Shown here in pieces: positions 45,001 to 57,477 of a stretch of DNA of 64,000 nucleotides. The position numbers and the translations under genes are program-made. The stretch comes from Halisarca cf. caerulea (Eukaryota > Porifera > Demospongiae > Chondrillida > Halisarcidae): assembly GCA_963170055.1 (NCBI GenBank), contig CAUJGJ010000185.1, forward strand, positions 3,068,275 through 3,132,274. The letters are read 5' to 3'. Numbering within the stretch: position 1 is the first letter of the stretch; every line of letters begins with the position of its first letter. Under the pieces are notes generated by a model. It ran no database searches, was not told where the DNA came from, and worked only from the letters and a program-made list of their open reading frames with translations.

Positions 45001-48000
45001 TCTTTGACGTGAACTCGGACTCGTTTTGTGCCTAATTACGAATGTGGCGTGTTATGCAATATTGTGCTAATAATGACTCTGAGTTTCAATTGTGATATCT
45101 GCAACACACGTAAATCTCAAACTGAATTATAAACCTACGTATACAATGACATGTGAAAGTTGTAATTACATACAGTACAAACATGTCTATGAAGATGTCT
45201 TAGGAAAATTTACTTTATTCCTCTCAGCTCAACCATGCCCACACTTGAATGCTCCACTCAATGGCAGTATCTCATGTACTGGTGAACAGGTCACAGATGA
45301 ATCATGTTCTTTCTTGTGTGAACGTGGATTTGAGTTGCAGGGCTCTCCTGAGAGGCTCTGTCAGCCAAACAACACATGGACGGGATTGAACACTTACTGT
45401 AACATACTCCACTGCCTTGTTTTGGAACCCAGTGAAGATGCTTTCATCATCTACCCCTGTGAAACAGCCTACACATCTGTGTGTTCTGTAGGATGCAATG
45501 TTGGCTACCACAGAGACTTGGAACTTGGAGACAGCTTAATACAGTGTGTACTGGCTCCCAACATTGAACTGAATGAAGTACAATGGACTGAACGCCCAGT
45601 GTGTGTAGGTATGTTCCAGTAAGGGCAATAATTCTCCACATGATGACATTCACATTCCTTTGTATAAAGAAACCACTTGTAGTAGTTGAGTATTCAAAAA
45701 CGTGTGACAGAAGGTGGACAGTGGGAATGGCATTATTAAAGCAAGCTATTGCACTAGCTGGCTTATAGGCCACACCGTAATGAAGCCAAGATTTATAGTC
45801 TTTTGTAGACAACTGTCTAGATCTACTCTAATATAACCATATTCATAGCAATTTACTTCTTCCATCCTAGACTACAGTATAGCAAAGGGTGGGGGGGGGT
45901 ATTTGTTATCAATGTATGGGAGTATATCCAATTTAAGTCTTCCGTTGGTGGCAGGATGGGTGGAATATTCTCTTGATTGTTTATAATGGAGGAACACTGT
46001 TTCGTGTTCCTTATTGACACTTCCTGTTTTGATTTGCTACTACAGAGATTCGGCCATGTTCTCCCAACCCATGCCGACACAATGGCATCTGCACTGCTGA
46101 GGACGGAGAATACACCTGTGACTGTGAGGGAACTGGTTACCAAGGTGACATCTGTGAAAGGGGAATTGTCTATGTTGAGAATATACCCATACTAGAGCCT
46201 GGGCAGGAGATCAATGTCACCATCACTGCCAAACCAGATGTAGGCTTGGAAGTTATGTTGGGGCTGTCCACTTCTGGGGTTACAATTTCTCCCGATAGGT
46301 TGGAATTTTCAGCAGAAGTGACATCTAATATTATTACTATAACAGCTGAGAGTGAAGTATTAAATCGTTTGCTTTTCATGCTATCTGGTTCAGACAGTCG
46401 GCAATTTCTAAATCCAGATAGTGTTGATGTGATAGTTAGATCTTCTTCTTCAGCACCAAGATATGCAATGGATCGGAACCTTGAAACAGGAATCCTAGAA
46501 CCAAGTTGCTGCATTGAGCAACTTTACAATTGTCCTACTGAGGATAACATTTTGATTTCTTCCAGCTGTTCCATTCGTATAACTGGTGACTATTCCATGA
46601 CACTACCTGGAATATCATTCCTCAGAAATGGCAGATTCACTATCCCTGTCTCAATGCGCCCAATTTCACTCAATTTTGAGGACACTTTCGTAAGCAACTT
46701 TACCGAAGCTCCCTGTAACCCATGTGATGCTATAGACAGTTTTGAAATCACTGACTCAGTTACCTGCAGCTCATCTAATGCAGGACGGCGCTATTGCTAC
46801 TGTTACCAACTCTCAGCTGCTGATATTGTAGAACTGGTGCAAAATGAAGCCATTGCCCAAAATTTCTTCCTTTCACTCGCACCCATGACTCCACCGTGGC
46901 TGACAATCAATGTGTTTCCCTCACAGCGAGCCCACTTGGAAGACAGTTATATCACTTATATCGATGATGGAAATAATTTAGTGAATGAAAATCTTTGCGT
47001 GGGATTCCATGATCAGGACATCACAGACGGTTTATATTCAATATTGAAATATCGTGGGGACCTTGGCATAGTGTTGGATAGCGATTCAGTTTCACACACA
47101 CCAACAGGCAGTAGCCTCTTCTGCTTTGCAGTGAACAATTGTGAAGGGTATAATTCCTCTATTCTGATCAGCCTACCAGAAGGTCACAACTTTGACAGTC
47201 TGCCACTCTTTCAAGCATGGAAAAGACATGGCTGGACTACTCAACTAAGGGGAATGACTGTGAATATTCAGAATGATCGTTCTTATGACATTTCCCTCTG
47301 GAATGGCTACTCCGATGCTTCCTTTACCCTTGGTCCTTATCACTTGTCTGCCAGTGGATCTCTCTTAGGAGAATGGACTGTATCGGATACTCTAGTTGTA
47401 AACTTCACTACAGATGGATTCTTCACAGTCTCGGTATCAGACGTCAATGAGGTAAACACATTGAATCTTAACCTGGTGTTCCTACGACTTTAGCCTTAAT
47501 TTTGTCTGGCTTACTAGATGCTTCTCAGGAAAAAAGTAGGGTCAAATTTGAAAAAGTATAATGTTATGCTGTACTTACGTACACATAATATTGTGGGAAG
47601 TATTCACTAGCGAACATATATAATACTCACTGATTTCATCAGTACATTTCATTTGATTGGAAGTATCCAGAACGCACAAAACGTCCATAATGATGTATAT
47701 GTACAGTACAAGTCATATGAAACTCCAAGTATTCTGCATTTTCCCTCAAACCTTGGATATTGTTAACTGTAGATTACTGTACTGACATCTGTTGACAACC
47801 TAGCTAACATCTGCGGATGAGCTCGCTAACATCTGCGGATGAGCTCGCTAACATCCGCAGAAAAAATGGCTGCTAACTGTTACACTTTATATTGTATGTT
47901 TCAACAGCAGAAATATCAAAATTTCAAGAAAGCTACAGATATAACAGACCCATTTAAGCCCATTTGACGAATATAGACAGTTGAAATAATATAGAATAGA

Positions 48001-48056
48001 AAGAGAATACATGCAGAATACTGGAAGCTTCTTTTAACCTGTACGGTATAATATAT

Positions 48057-48131
<75 letters not shown>

Positions 48132-51100
48132 AACAACAAGGCGGATGTTAAGGCAGCACAGCTGCACTCGATTTCTCGTCCATATTTCGATGAAATTTGT
48201 GTGTTTGCTCCTCATTTCATCAGCAAAGAGTCTTTTAGAGTAGAAGACTTCGAGATGTTAGTTTCATCAATATTGACAATTTCCAAGGAATTTGAGTTTC
48301 CAGGGCCATAGATGGCCCACAAGTTTTAAACTTGAATCACTTGTTACACAAGAAATTTAAACTTTTGGTCAGATATGCATAATAATATGTTGACATGTCA
48401 TAGATTGCATAAGTTAGTAGACATGATAGATTGTTCATACGAGAATATTTGTCTGTGCTGCCTCCATCTTTGCTGGTGTGTACACATTCACAGCATGAAC
48501 AATTGAGATTGTGTTTCCCACCTTCATCTCACACCATGCAATTTCCCGATTCTACTGTAGATGTTTGCAAATGGCCTGAATCAGAATATAACAGTTTTAT
48601 TCACAGTGGCTGTGGAACTTGTTATTTCTTCAGTTTCATCCTCATTCACTCTCACCAGTGCATCGACTGACGTCTACCTACAGTTAAATGGTAAGGGTCT
48701 AAGTTACTTCACTGTAAGTATATAATATGTTAGTTATCATGCATTTCAAAGCACTGCTGTCATATTACAAGTCCAAACATTGTATTAATTGCAGGAAGAG
48801 GGTAATAACTATTAAATTTTTGTAACCCCTAGCAACATATATAAAATACAATGAAGCCTCACTAATCAGACACTCAATGGAATTTGATGGAAAATGATCA
48901 TTTGTGAGGTTTGACTGTCACATGGATTCATTGAAAAACTATGAGTTTCCTTTCTTGATTTGTTACACTATAGTCCAATTATCGTGCCATATGTTAGAAA
49001 ATCTGTTGTGTTACATAGTGAAGTAATGTGGCACTGGTAAGCTGGGAAAAAGTCAAATAAATTTGCTCATGTTCATTTCTTAGCAATAAAAGTTTTGACC
49101 GATTGCCATATCTTTTCGTTCTATGGTCCAAAGTCGATGTCAGTTATCGGATGCAGTACTTGTCGGATTAGGCAAATTATGTTGTATTGAAAAGGTGTCT
49201 GAGTCCAGAATTTGGTGTTGCTTTAAGCATTTGTCAGTTTAGAGAGGCCTCAGATTGTATAAGTTTTTACTGTGAAGTGTTTACTTCAGTGGAACCTTAA
49301 TTCAAATACAGGTATGTTATGGCAAGTTTTGCCATAAAAAAATGGCTTCTGCTTCCAAACGTCTTACATTAACCCGAGCCAAACACCTTGTTTAATCTTC
49401 CTATACATGCAAAGCCTCAAGAAACAGCATAAATAGTGATTTAGTTGCCATATGAGCAATTTACTTCCGCCATATCAAATAGAAAAGTTTTAAAAACATG
49501 GTCATGAAAACCTCCGAGTAAGAAACCACAAGCTGATTCATAAGACACAGTATATCTTATTTTCCTGATTATGGGAGCACGATACTCCATCCCTCAGATG
49601 TTACGTCCAGGAATTTCTGCTCCAATTGAATGGTTGTGGCAAAAAAACGGCTGGACATAAAACTGCAGTCTTACAGTCCTCCCATGACCTGGATTAAAAG
49701 TTTGGTCCTTAAGGATAATCTACCAAATTTCAAGCATACAGGCCTAGCCCAGGTTTACACAATTGTGTTTTTGGACATAACTTTATTGTGGACGAGAGTT
49801 CTTCTGGGCCATTCGTCACATGATATCATGTGTTCGACTGTGCTGCACTCGCTGCACACATATGTTCAAGGGTGCAATGATGTAGTACATAATTGTGTTA
49901 AAAACAAATTTTTCACATGGCTACAGCATGATAAACTGACTGAGGCACTACGATTTAATGGCATATATACCTGTCAAACTACAAAACACCCCTTAGCAGT
50001 CTCAATTCTGCCATAACTCACCTGTGAACCGTAATGTGGGATAATATAAATTTTGCTCCTTAATCACGTCCTTTGTAGGGAGGTTATCCTCTTTTGAGGT
50101 TCAATATCACATTAAAATATGGAGGGGAGTAGTTGAGGACCTTAAGCTGTGTCCTTTGTAAAGAGGTGTATTAAACTTTGTCCTTATTTTGGAGAACCCA
50201 CTATCTTGTACAGTATTTCACTCTATGTCTTCCCAGAACAGTTGATTGAAGTGTTACTATTTAATGAGATCTTGTTCAAAGATAGTATACGTATATTCCA
50301 TGAACTGGGCTTGCATCACATTTTTCCTAGCCTGTCTGACTGCTGTCACCTAGGGCATCTAGAAGTGTGCTTGTGAATACTTGTTGCAGTGTTGTATTGA
50401 ATGTTTTGTGCTATGCATTTATAATTATCATAATATGTATCTGAATATTATTAATTTTGTACAGATAAAATGTAAATTACAGGTAAAATATTGCTTTCCC
50501 TCTATGCACTGTAGCTGACTCTGCTGGAAATTGCCAAGGATCCAATGTGATGTTGACAACATTGACACACAGCTATGCTGCCCAGCGTAACGATTTCTTT
50601 GCAAGGTTGTTTGCCATACAGTCCCCAGGACCTGGGCAAGACTACTCATGTCCCGTTGACATCGCTCTGAGCCTCAATTCATCAGCTGAAGTAGTTGGTT
50701 TGGCTATTCGTAGCACCTGTCATGAGCTAGTTTTGGGTAAACTAATCTTCACTGGCACCAGGCATGTAGTCTCTATTGGTGGTAGCCAATCTCCTGCAGC
50801 ATGTGATGACAGTGTTTCAGAGGGCACATTGTCAGAGGACATGGTTGTGTCAACATGGGAAGAGTCACCCTTTGTCTCACAGATAATGATCAACAACTTT
50901 ATTTCATTCCATCCTACCAACAATGAACCATTTGTCATCACTAAAGTTTATCCGCAAAGAGAGACATTTGAAGCTGAAGTGAACAAGCTCCAGTTTTCGT
51001 TCTTGGGTGCTGTAATCCAGCCGCTAACCACAATCAATGAGCAGCAACTCAGATTTAGGAGTGAAGTGACCATTTTTCAATATATTCCAACAGATATTGT

Positions 51101-54100
51101 TGGAACTGCATCAGTTCAGAATTCTTGGCGAAACATGGAATTGAGGCTGGAGGGCACTATAACAGATTCTAATCTTATTGGATCAATTGAAAACAACACC
51201 AGGGTCCTCCTTCAGGAAGTGTCCGCTCGAGCTTCTGATCGTATTGCTCTTGCTACTGACTCTCTAAACAGAGCTCAGCACCAGTTGGATGTCCTGGAAG
51301 GAGATCTACAGAATGCAAACTCCACCGTGAATTCTAAGAGGGCATCTTGTTTATCATTGACCAACAGTATTGCATCAACTGAAAATGATATTGAAGAACT
51401 GGAACAAGAGATTGAATCTAGCGGGGCTGCAAAAGAACTGAGAGACAAGCTGGATCAAGTATGCACTGTTCGCACATGTGGGGACGTATGTGTTCCAGGT
51501 ACATCCTCAGCAGAATGCACTGTCCCGGTAGTAACCACTGCCAATAGGCAATGTCAGACAATCTGCCACCGATCAAGACAGGCAAGTGTAAGCAATGGCT
51601 ACCGATACTTCATCCGCTACACCACAGCAACTAGCTGTGGTGGTTCACCCCTGTTTGGTTTAGCCTGCATTCCATATTTGGCTGAACCCACTGGTTTAAC
51701 TTTCACTGCTTGTGCTGTTGGAATCTTTTTTGGACTATTTCGACGTTGTAGGTCGGTGGATGTGCCTTATGTAGCAAAGGAAGTGATGTATCGCTCAACA
51801 ACTGTACAAGAGGCTTACGACTGCCTGAGGCCTTGTGAAATCATCATTACCACTTACACTACTCAAGAGTGCACTGTTGTGGATGAGTGTAAGAGTCTTG
51901 CTCCTGACGTAGACTGTATTAAAGAATCGGAAACTTGTATGCAGGCCCGTGACAGTGCTCTATCGCAAATGGAGAATTCTCCAGGCTCTCCAGCTTACTT
52001 GATGAAACAACTAAATGATTTACAATCACAGCTGACAGTCTTGAAGGCAAGGTTTGACAAATGTGAAGTTGAGCTCTCTCTAGCTGAAGACAAACTTAGC
52101 CAAATTGAGCGGTCCTTCTCAAGACTCTCTGCAGCTGTTGAACTAAGCGAAGAACAGTTGGAAGAAGTTCGTAGACTGAACAATGCAGGAGAAACTCTGA
52201 ATGACCTTTTGAAATTTTATGATATTTCTAACATTTTTGAAGTCAATGGCATCACTTTTGATATAGCAAGCACTGAAGTCTTCCCCAGTGCATTTTTCCT
52301 AACTGTACAGTATACCTTGCCTTACAGACACCAGACTGAAGCGGGAAGTTTTATGTTTGACTTCAACTTCAAAGCTAGTTCTTTGCATGATCTTGCTACA
52401 AAGCTGTCTAGAGAGGTACAACGGATATTGACAGGCTCAACAAATGACAGACGAAAGAGGACTTCTGCATCGGAGAGCCTCGGCATTGACTGGTCTGACC
52501 ACTGTCGGAACTTACACGCTATCAAGGTCGTCTTGGAATCAGCATTGAAGTCACTAAGAACTGTGCAGGAAATACAGAAATCAGCAATGGACAACTCCAC
52601 AATGGTCAAGGAAGAGATTTCCAACTACACATCCAGTCTCTTTGATACATCCAACGTGGCTAGTACTGTGAATGGTACCATTTTGGGCGAGATCGTAACT
52701 GGAGATGTCCATACCATTCTTGAGTCCCTACCAAACAACGTAATGCTCGCTGAGTCATTGAATACTGTAGGGGAGATATTTGATGAAGCCATTACAGCTA
52801 CTGACAGCTTGGCTTCAGCAGCTACCGCTCGTTCTTTTCTTGAGTGGCAAATTGACATGGAATTCCAGTTAAATGCAAGTAGTTCTGTTTTTGGTCACCA
52901 GTGTGTTGGCCTTCTGGACTGCCTTTACACAATGACAGAGATCCTCAAAGAAATATTGGATTTGGCTCAACTGCCGATAACTGAGGATCTCCTTCAAAAG
53001 CTACCAGAAGCCGAAAGTGACTTTGTAAATCTTGCTTACAGGGCGGATTTAACCATTGAGGAGGCTCTGCAGAAAGCTGAGAAGATCCTGTACATAGTAA
53101 GCACAGCAAGTAATATTAGCTACTGGTGTGCAGAAAAACCATCTGCTAAAATGGAAGGAGAAGCAGAGGTTACATTGAATGTAATCGCTGATTCGCTCAC
53201 TCTGTCTTGCTCTGCTGACTCTGAATGGCCTGTTAACTTTGAATGGAGAAAGAATAACAAGACCATTCCTGGTGGTTTTAGTCAGCAGCTTCACATTCCT
53301 AGCATCCAACTAGCTGATGCAGGTGTGTACTCATGTGTTGCTTCCAATCATATCGGATCAGACACGACCATTGGGGTGAATGTAATTGTAACTGCTGCAC
53401 CTCGATTTGTAGAGGAGCCTCAACATATCACCACATATGCAGAAGAAGGTGTAGATCTTACCCTGAACTGCAATGCCACAGGTTTTCCTGACCCGGAGTT
53501 GAAGTGGTCATACAAGTCTTTTGGAGATGACATGCCAACCTTCCTGGATGCAAACTCAACTGAACTCCGCCTTCCCAGTCATGCTCCTCATCTTTCGGGA
53601 GTGTACCAATGCATAGCTACCAATGACAAAGGTGCCACATTATCCAAAGAAGCGAATTTGAGGATTCTTGAATCTTCAGTGACCCAGTTCACTCTGCCTG
53701 TTGTGGTGGAGTTTACTAAGGCAGGATCTAGCATGGAAAAGAGAGCTGTAGATGTATCCTATGTTGACACTGGCATTGATCCACTTCAGTATGTTACCCT
53801 GGAGGAAGAGGAGGGGGATAGCCTTGCAGCCAAAGTCCTAGCAATCATTGAAATGGAAATTAATGTAGGAAATGTGTCCATTTTAAAGGCATCCTTTGAC
53901 AATCCATCTTCCCCCTCGTCTCTTACATTCTTGGTTGGCACAAGATTGATTCCAATTGATGTTTTCCACACAATTCCACTCCTTGACTTGTTCCAGAACT
54001 ACACAGATGCTAAAAACGAACTACAAGAGTTTGTAGAGAAGCTAAACCCTCTATTGCCCTACTTGAACTATTCTGAAATTGTGGAATCCTATGACACTGC

Positions 54101-57100
54101 CTATGGTGGAGTGGACACCAGAACTGTTATCTCAAGGTGTCCTCCCGGGCAGGGACTCAACAATTCAAACTACATATTCTGTGGTAAGTGAATGGCAATG
54201 CTTCTTAGAAAAAAATCACCAGGTACATCCATGTGGTCCAGTTTTGAGAATTCTATCCAATATTAACTGCTGTGAAGTTAATGTGCTCTTCAGTATGCAT
54301 TTAGCGTTAGGCATGAGACATATTTTAAGATGAGAATGTCAAAGTACTGTAGCTATACTTCTGCTGGGCAAGCTTTCTTTTTCAAATATAGAGACTTTGA
54401 TTCATTTGTCAGAATACGTGCGTGTGTAAATGCCTTTCCATATTGCTGTAACAACTTCCTTTACATGTAGATGTGTTATTTTTAGTCTCCAATATCAAAT
54501 ACATTTCAGATTTAACTGAACTGCTGGTTTCTCAGATGTAAACACAATGTTATCTGCATATTATACTTATTTTAACAGTCGCTTGCAAGCCTGGAGAGTA
54601 TCAGGGCTCAACTGCTGACGTTGCGTCTGGCATAGTCCTTGTAGCTTCCCACACATGTCTGCCTTGTCCCGAGGGGCTCTACCAGCAAGAAGAAGGACAG
54701 ACTCAATGCACCTCCTGTGAACCTGGCTACACTCTGTCCAGTCCTGGAGAGAGCACCTGTGTTCCATGTGCCCCGGGGTCTTACAGAGCTAGCACTGGAG
54801 GCACTAAATGTACACTTTGCCCTGTGGACACATACCAACCTAATGAAGGACAGTCATCTTGTATGCAATGTTCAGATGGATATGCATCTCCTAGCGCTGG
54901 AAGTACACAGTGTAAATTAGGTGAGTTCTTGTTTCATAGCTCCTAAATAGTCTCCATGCATGCAGTTTACAGGCAGTCCCTAAATATCCACGTACAAAAT
55001 AACTTAAGGCAGAGAGTGAAAGATTTTCTTGTGACACTGGGTTTACAGAAGGTTGAATCAACTGTTGGTTAGCATTTGGTTGTTATTGCAAGCATCTTCA
55101 GTTTGCAGTACCATTAAGTTGAATAACGCAGACTGGATGAACTATAATGTATCTGGAACAAGATGTGTCCTGCAAAACTGTTGCATTCTCAAAGTATTCA
55201 AAGAATCAAATTGGCTCCTGGTGCAGCGTGTAGCATCAATTTGCATGTGTGCATCATCGCTAGTAATGTATGTATTATGTAAAGAGTAGTGATCCCAATA
55301 ATTATATTGTTCTAGAAAAGGGTAGCAGTATACTTTATTGCCTGTTGACAATACAATGAAACGTGCTATTCACGACACTTTAAATCTGGACACCTGTATA
55401 AAGTGAACATTAGTTTGTGGTCCTAATTCTTATACACATAGAAATGGCATATTAGGATAACCCTAGAAAATCAGGACACCTCAGTAATCAGGACACTTTT
55501 GGTGGTCCCCAAGGTGTCCGCATTATACAGTATAGGTTCCACAGTACATGTTTGCAATACAATTACAGTACAGTACAGAGGAATCTGGATAAGTCTCAAA
55601 TCTCTTTGGGACAGTAAAATAAATTCAACTTGTGCTATACATTTCTACTTTTGAGAGTTTGTTGGTCTTAGTATTGTTTGCAAATCATGCTATGTATCGA
55701 CTGTTGGCTAACAAGTGCACATTGGACTGCATGGCTGGTAACACACTAGGTAGATCTGTCAGCACCATACAGCATGTTCCATCAGCAGTATAAACAATCT
55801 ATATATTGCTATTCACGTCTTCTACTATGATATTGTTGATAGTTTGAATTTATTATTTTGTTATTTTTATAGTACCTACAACAACTCCCACAACATCTTC
55901 AACATCTCCAGTCTACACGGTTAGTGAGTGTATGCTAACTCATTCCAACAGTAGAATCGATCTCGTGTAAAGTGTGTGTATGGTAACTCAAAGTACAGTG
56001 CAGAATGATGATATCACAGCTCCCAATTTTGAGGGTCACACTTTTGGTCACATGTGTCAACACTGTAGTCTTTCCCAGTGCCTCAAATTTGGCACTTATA
56101 CATTGACTCCTCCTGTATTCTCTCTTATATTCACACAAGAATACTATAATTCTTCTAAAGATTTGCATTTTAAGATTTTCAAGTCTCAATTTTCGAAGAG
56201 TACACATGCTCTTAATCACAAACTTTTTACATAATTTGAACTGTTCTCTTTGACCATTTAGAAATTCCTCTTAGCTGTTGCATCATTCTTCTTTTTGCAT
56301 GGCTCGTGCTGTCTGTGAACTAATACCTTGCCAACGCCTGAAATGGATAGACTTTCAAATGTTTTTCAAATAGCAAATATTTTGAAGGATTTCAAAGCAA
56401 ATTCAGACAACATGCACTGCCAAAAGTTATATTCCCAAAATTTAGAGGAGACAGTGTATATACAGTGCAGTGAAACCTCTGTGAACTGAATACCCTAGGG
56501 ACCAAAGATAAGGTTCCGTTTAGTGAGATTTCTGGATTAGGAATTAAGGTTCTACATGTACAGTAAATGTAGAGAGCAGGACTTAAACACATCTAGTTTA
56601 GAGAGGGTTTCAGTTCAGTTTAGAGTGGTTTAACTGTATTTTTATTTCCTTTCGTTGTGTTGAAGTTGTCACATTCTTCTGAAGTGTGCAACAGAGGCAT
56701 GTAACAGCTTCAATTTTTTCCTCCATGTAGGGATTGGCTATCGGGCTTGGAGTCGGTGCACTGGCCGTTTGCCTGTTATCAGGTAATGACGTACATAGAA
56801 ACATTGCAGTGATCCCATAGTATGCTCTATGATGATTATTATGTGTGTACTTATATACTATCTGAAACGTTTTTATATGATATGTGTTCCATTATGCATA
56901 GGTACACAAGTATGCAATAGTAAATTAAAATCCAACACCATCTGTCCCTTTTTGATTCCTTCTTGTTTTGTATGTATATATTCCCTCAGTGGTGGTGCTA
57001 CTGCTGGTCATGTATATGTGTCGTCTGAAAAAAAGAAGAAATAAAGCTGATCATGAAGAGGAGCTGGCCAAGTTGCGTAGTTCCTTGGGTTGGATCACTT

Positions 57101-57477
57101 CCTCAGAATTCGAAGAAGACACTGACAAAATTATCTGGGATGAGCCAGACCAAGATGTGGATGAAATATCCATTGGCAGAAGTATCGGCAGTTCAGCTGA
57201 CCAGTTGAAAGAAACCACTTTACACTCCGATTCTGACACAGATGACAGTGAGGAGGGAGACGGGAATGAGGTCAGTAGTGACAGCAGTTTTGAGGATGAA
57301 GAGATGAACAACAAAGAAGATATTAGCTGTGAATCAGAAATTGAAGACTTTGTTGGCCAAGACATTCTGACCCAAGCGCTATTGCCTTCTGAGCCACAAC
57401 TGGTTGGTGTATCCCTGAATACTGTGGCCACTGTTACTTGCCCAGTGGATGATATCGAAACAGATGAACAGAAGTAA
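41302..57477 (+). CDS. Receptor D: EMI/EGF/CCP/Ig/GCC2-GCC3 transmembrane receptor, complete (17 exons, 2540 aa)
   Basis: Exons: 41302-41426, 41693-41833, 41920-42029, 42111-42206, 42333-42503, 42799-42921, 43043-43138, 43286-43408, 44005-44127, 45228-45608, 46046-47451, 48561-48690, 50515-54183, 54579-54920, 55873-55919, 56731-56782, 56990-57477. All GT-AG, phases agree, sum 7623 nt. Approximate residues: signal peptide 1-33; EMI-like to 125; six EGFs 126-369; two CCPs 370-496; EGF 497-530; unassigned region; coiled coil 1236-1323; RRKR 1654-1657; Ig pair 1891-2062; GCC2/GCC3 repeats 2232-2345; TM about 2362-2387; acidic tail of about 150 aa to 2540. It is the paralogue of receptor C, with fewer EGFs, one extra intron (45609-46045) and an unrelated cytoplasmic tail lacking tyrosine. 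Confidence 0.88.
42111..44127 (+). CDS. Receptor D exons 4-9: six EGF modules
   Basis: One EGF per phase-1 exon. Exons 4 and 7 (96 nt) are MEGF-like ([22 protein letters not shown]). Exons 6, 8 and 9 (123 nt) are calcium-binding (DIDEC, DVDEC, DIDEC). Exon 5 (171 nt) starts [12 protein letters not shown] but carries a 16-residue insertion with two extra cysteines ([10 protein letters not shown]). Exon 6 is almost identical to exon 9 of receptor C. Confidence 0.9.
44337..44509. mobile_element. pogo-like miniature element
   Basis: TA|CAATGAAACCTGTTGAATCC ... GGTTTCAGTG|TA; 173 bp, TA duplications intact, in receptor D intron 9. Confidence 0.65.
45228..47451 (+). CDS. Receptor D exons 10-11: CCP pair, EGF and unassigned region
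   Basis: Exon 10 (45228-45608) carries two CCPs ([12 protein letters not shown]...; [11 protein letters not shown]...WTERPVC). Exon 11 (46046-47451) carries the EGF ([12 protein letters not shown]...[13 protein letters not shown]) and the conserved region ([45 protein letters not shown]). Receptor C encodes all of this in a single exon. The 437-bp phase-1 intron between CCP2 and EGF exists only here. Confidence 0.9.
47801..47860 (+). repeat. 22-bp tandem repeat, 2.7 copies
   Basis: The unit tagctaacatctgcggatga plus gc is repeated nearly three times in receptor D intron 11. Confidence 0.85.
48059..48130. repeat. (GT)n microsatellite
   Basis: About 36 GT units in receptor D intron 11, just before the dispersed repeat copy at 48170. 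Confidence 0.97.
48170..48375. repeat. Dispersed repeat, copy 2
   Basis: Collinear with 125-330 in the receptor A intron (shared catatttcgatgaaattt, ctcctcatttcatcag, aatttgagtttccaggg blocks). It is non-coding. Confidence 0.5.
48561..54183 (+). CDS. Receptor D exons 12-13: unassigned coiled-coil region, Ig pair, post-Ig domain
   Basis: Exon 12 (48561-48690, 130 nt, phase 0 to 1, acceptor ttctactgtag) is short and lies far from its neighbours. It aligns with exon 14 of receptor C ([15 protein letters not shown]). Exon 13 (50515-54183, 3669 nt): [12 protein letters not shown]...[17 protein letters not shown]; a stronger coiled coil than in C ([10 protein letters not shown]..., [14 protein letters not shown]); [14 protein letters not shown]; a hydrophobic stretch near 51690-51750; RRKR at 52449-52460; [22 protein letters not shown]; two Ig domains ([15 protein letters not shown]...[26 protein letters not shown]...[10 protein letters not shown]); then [14 protein letters not shown]. 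The second basic site is only MEKR. Confidence 0.9.
48849..48917. mobile_element. Short pogo-like miniature element
   Basis: TA|CAATGAAGCCTCACTAATCAG ... GTGAGGTTTGACTG; 69 bp, in receptor D intron 12. The right TA is lost. A solo end (CAGTGGAACCTT) lies near 49290. Confidence 0.55.
54579..54920 (+). CDS. Receptor D exon 14: GCC2/GCC3-type cysteine repeats
   Basis: Units [69 protein letters not shown] and [15 protein letters not shown]. It is one unit shorter than the receptor C exon. Phase 1 at both ends. Confidence 0.9.
55354..55544. mobile_element. pogo-like miniature element
   Basis: TA|CAATGAAACGTGC ... ATAGGTTCCACAG|TA, 191 bp, with the family's internal phrase ggacacc(t)...aaggtgtcc. 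It lies in receptor D intron 14. Confidence 0.6.
55873..57477 (+). CDS. Receptor D exons 15-17: stalk, split transmembrane helix, acidic tyrosine-free tail
   Basis: Exon 15 (55873-55919) is a Thr/Pro/Ser stalk ([16 protein letters not shown]), likely O-glycosylated. Exon 16 (56731-56782, 52 nt as in receptor C) encodes [17 protein letters not shown]. Exon 17 (56990-57477, stop TAA) completes the helix ([11 protein letters not shown]) and continues RLKKRRNK. The remaining tail of about 150 aa contains no tyrosine. It is strongly acidic with Ser/Asp/Glu clusters of casein-kinase-2 type ([22 protein letters not shown]). Confidence 0.9.
56468..56636. mobile_element. pogo-like miniature element
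   Basis: CAGTGAAACCTCTGTGAACTG ... AGAGTGGTTTAACTG|TA, 169 bp, in receptor D intron 15. Confidence 0.65.

Noticed and set aside
49630..50016. 128-codon + frame in receptor D intron 12
   Set aside because: It lies inside a well-supported intron, has no domain, and the sequence around it is repeat-like.
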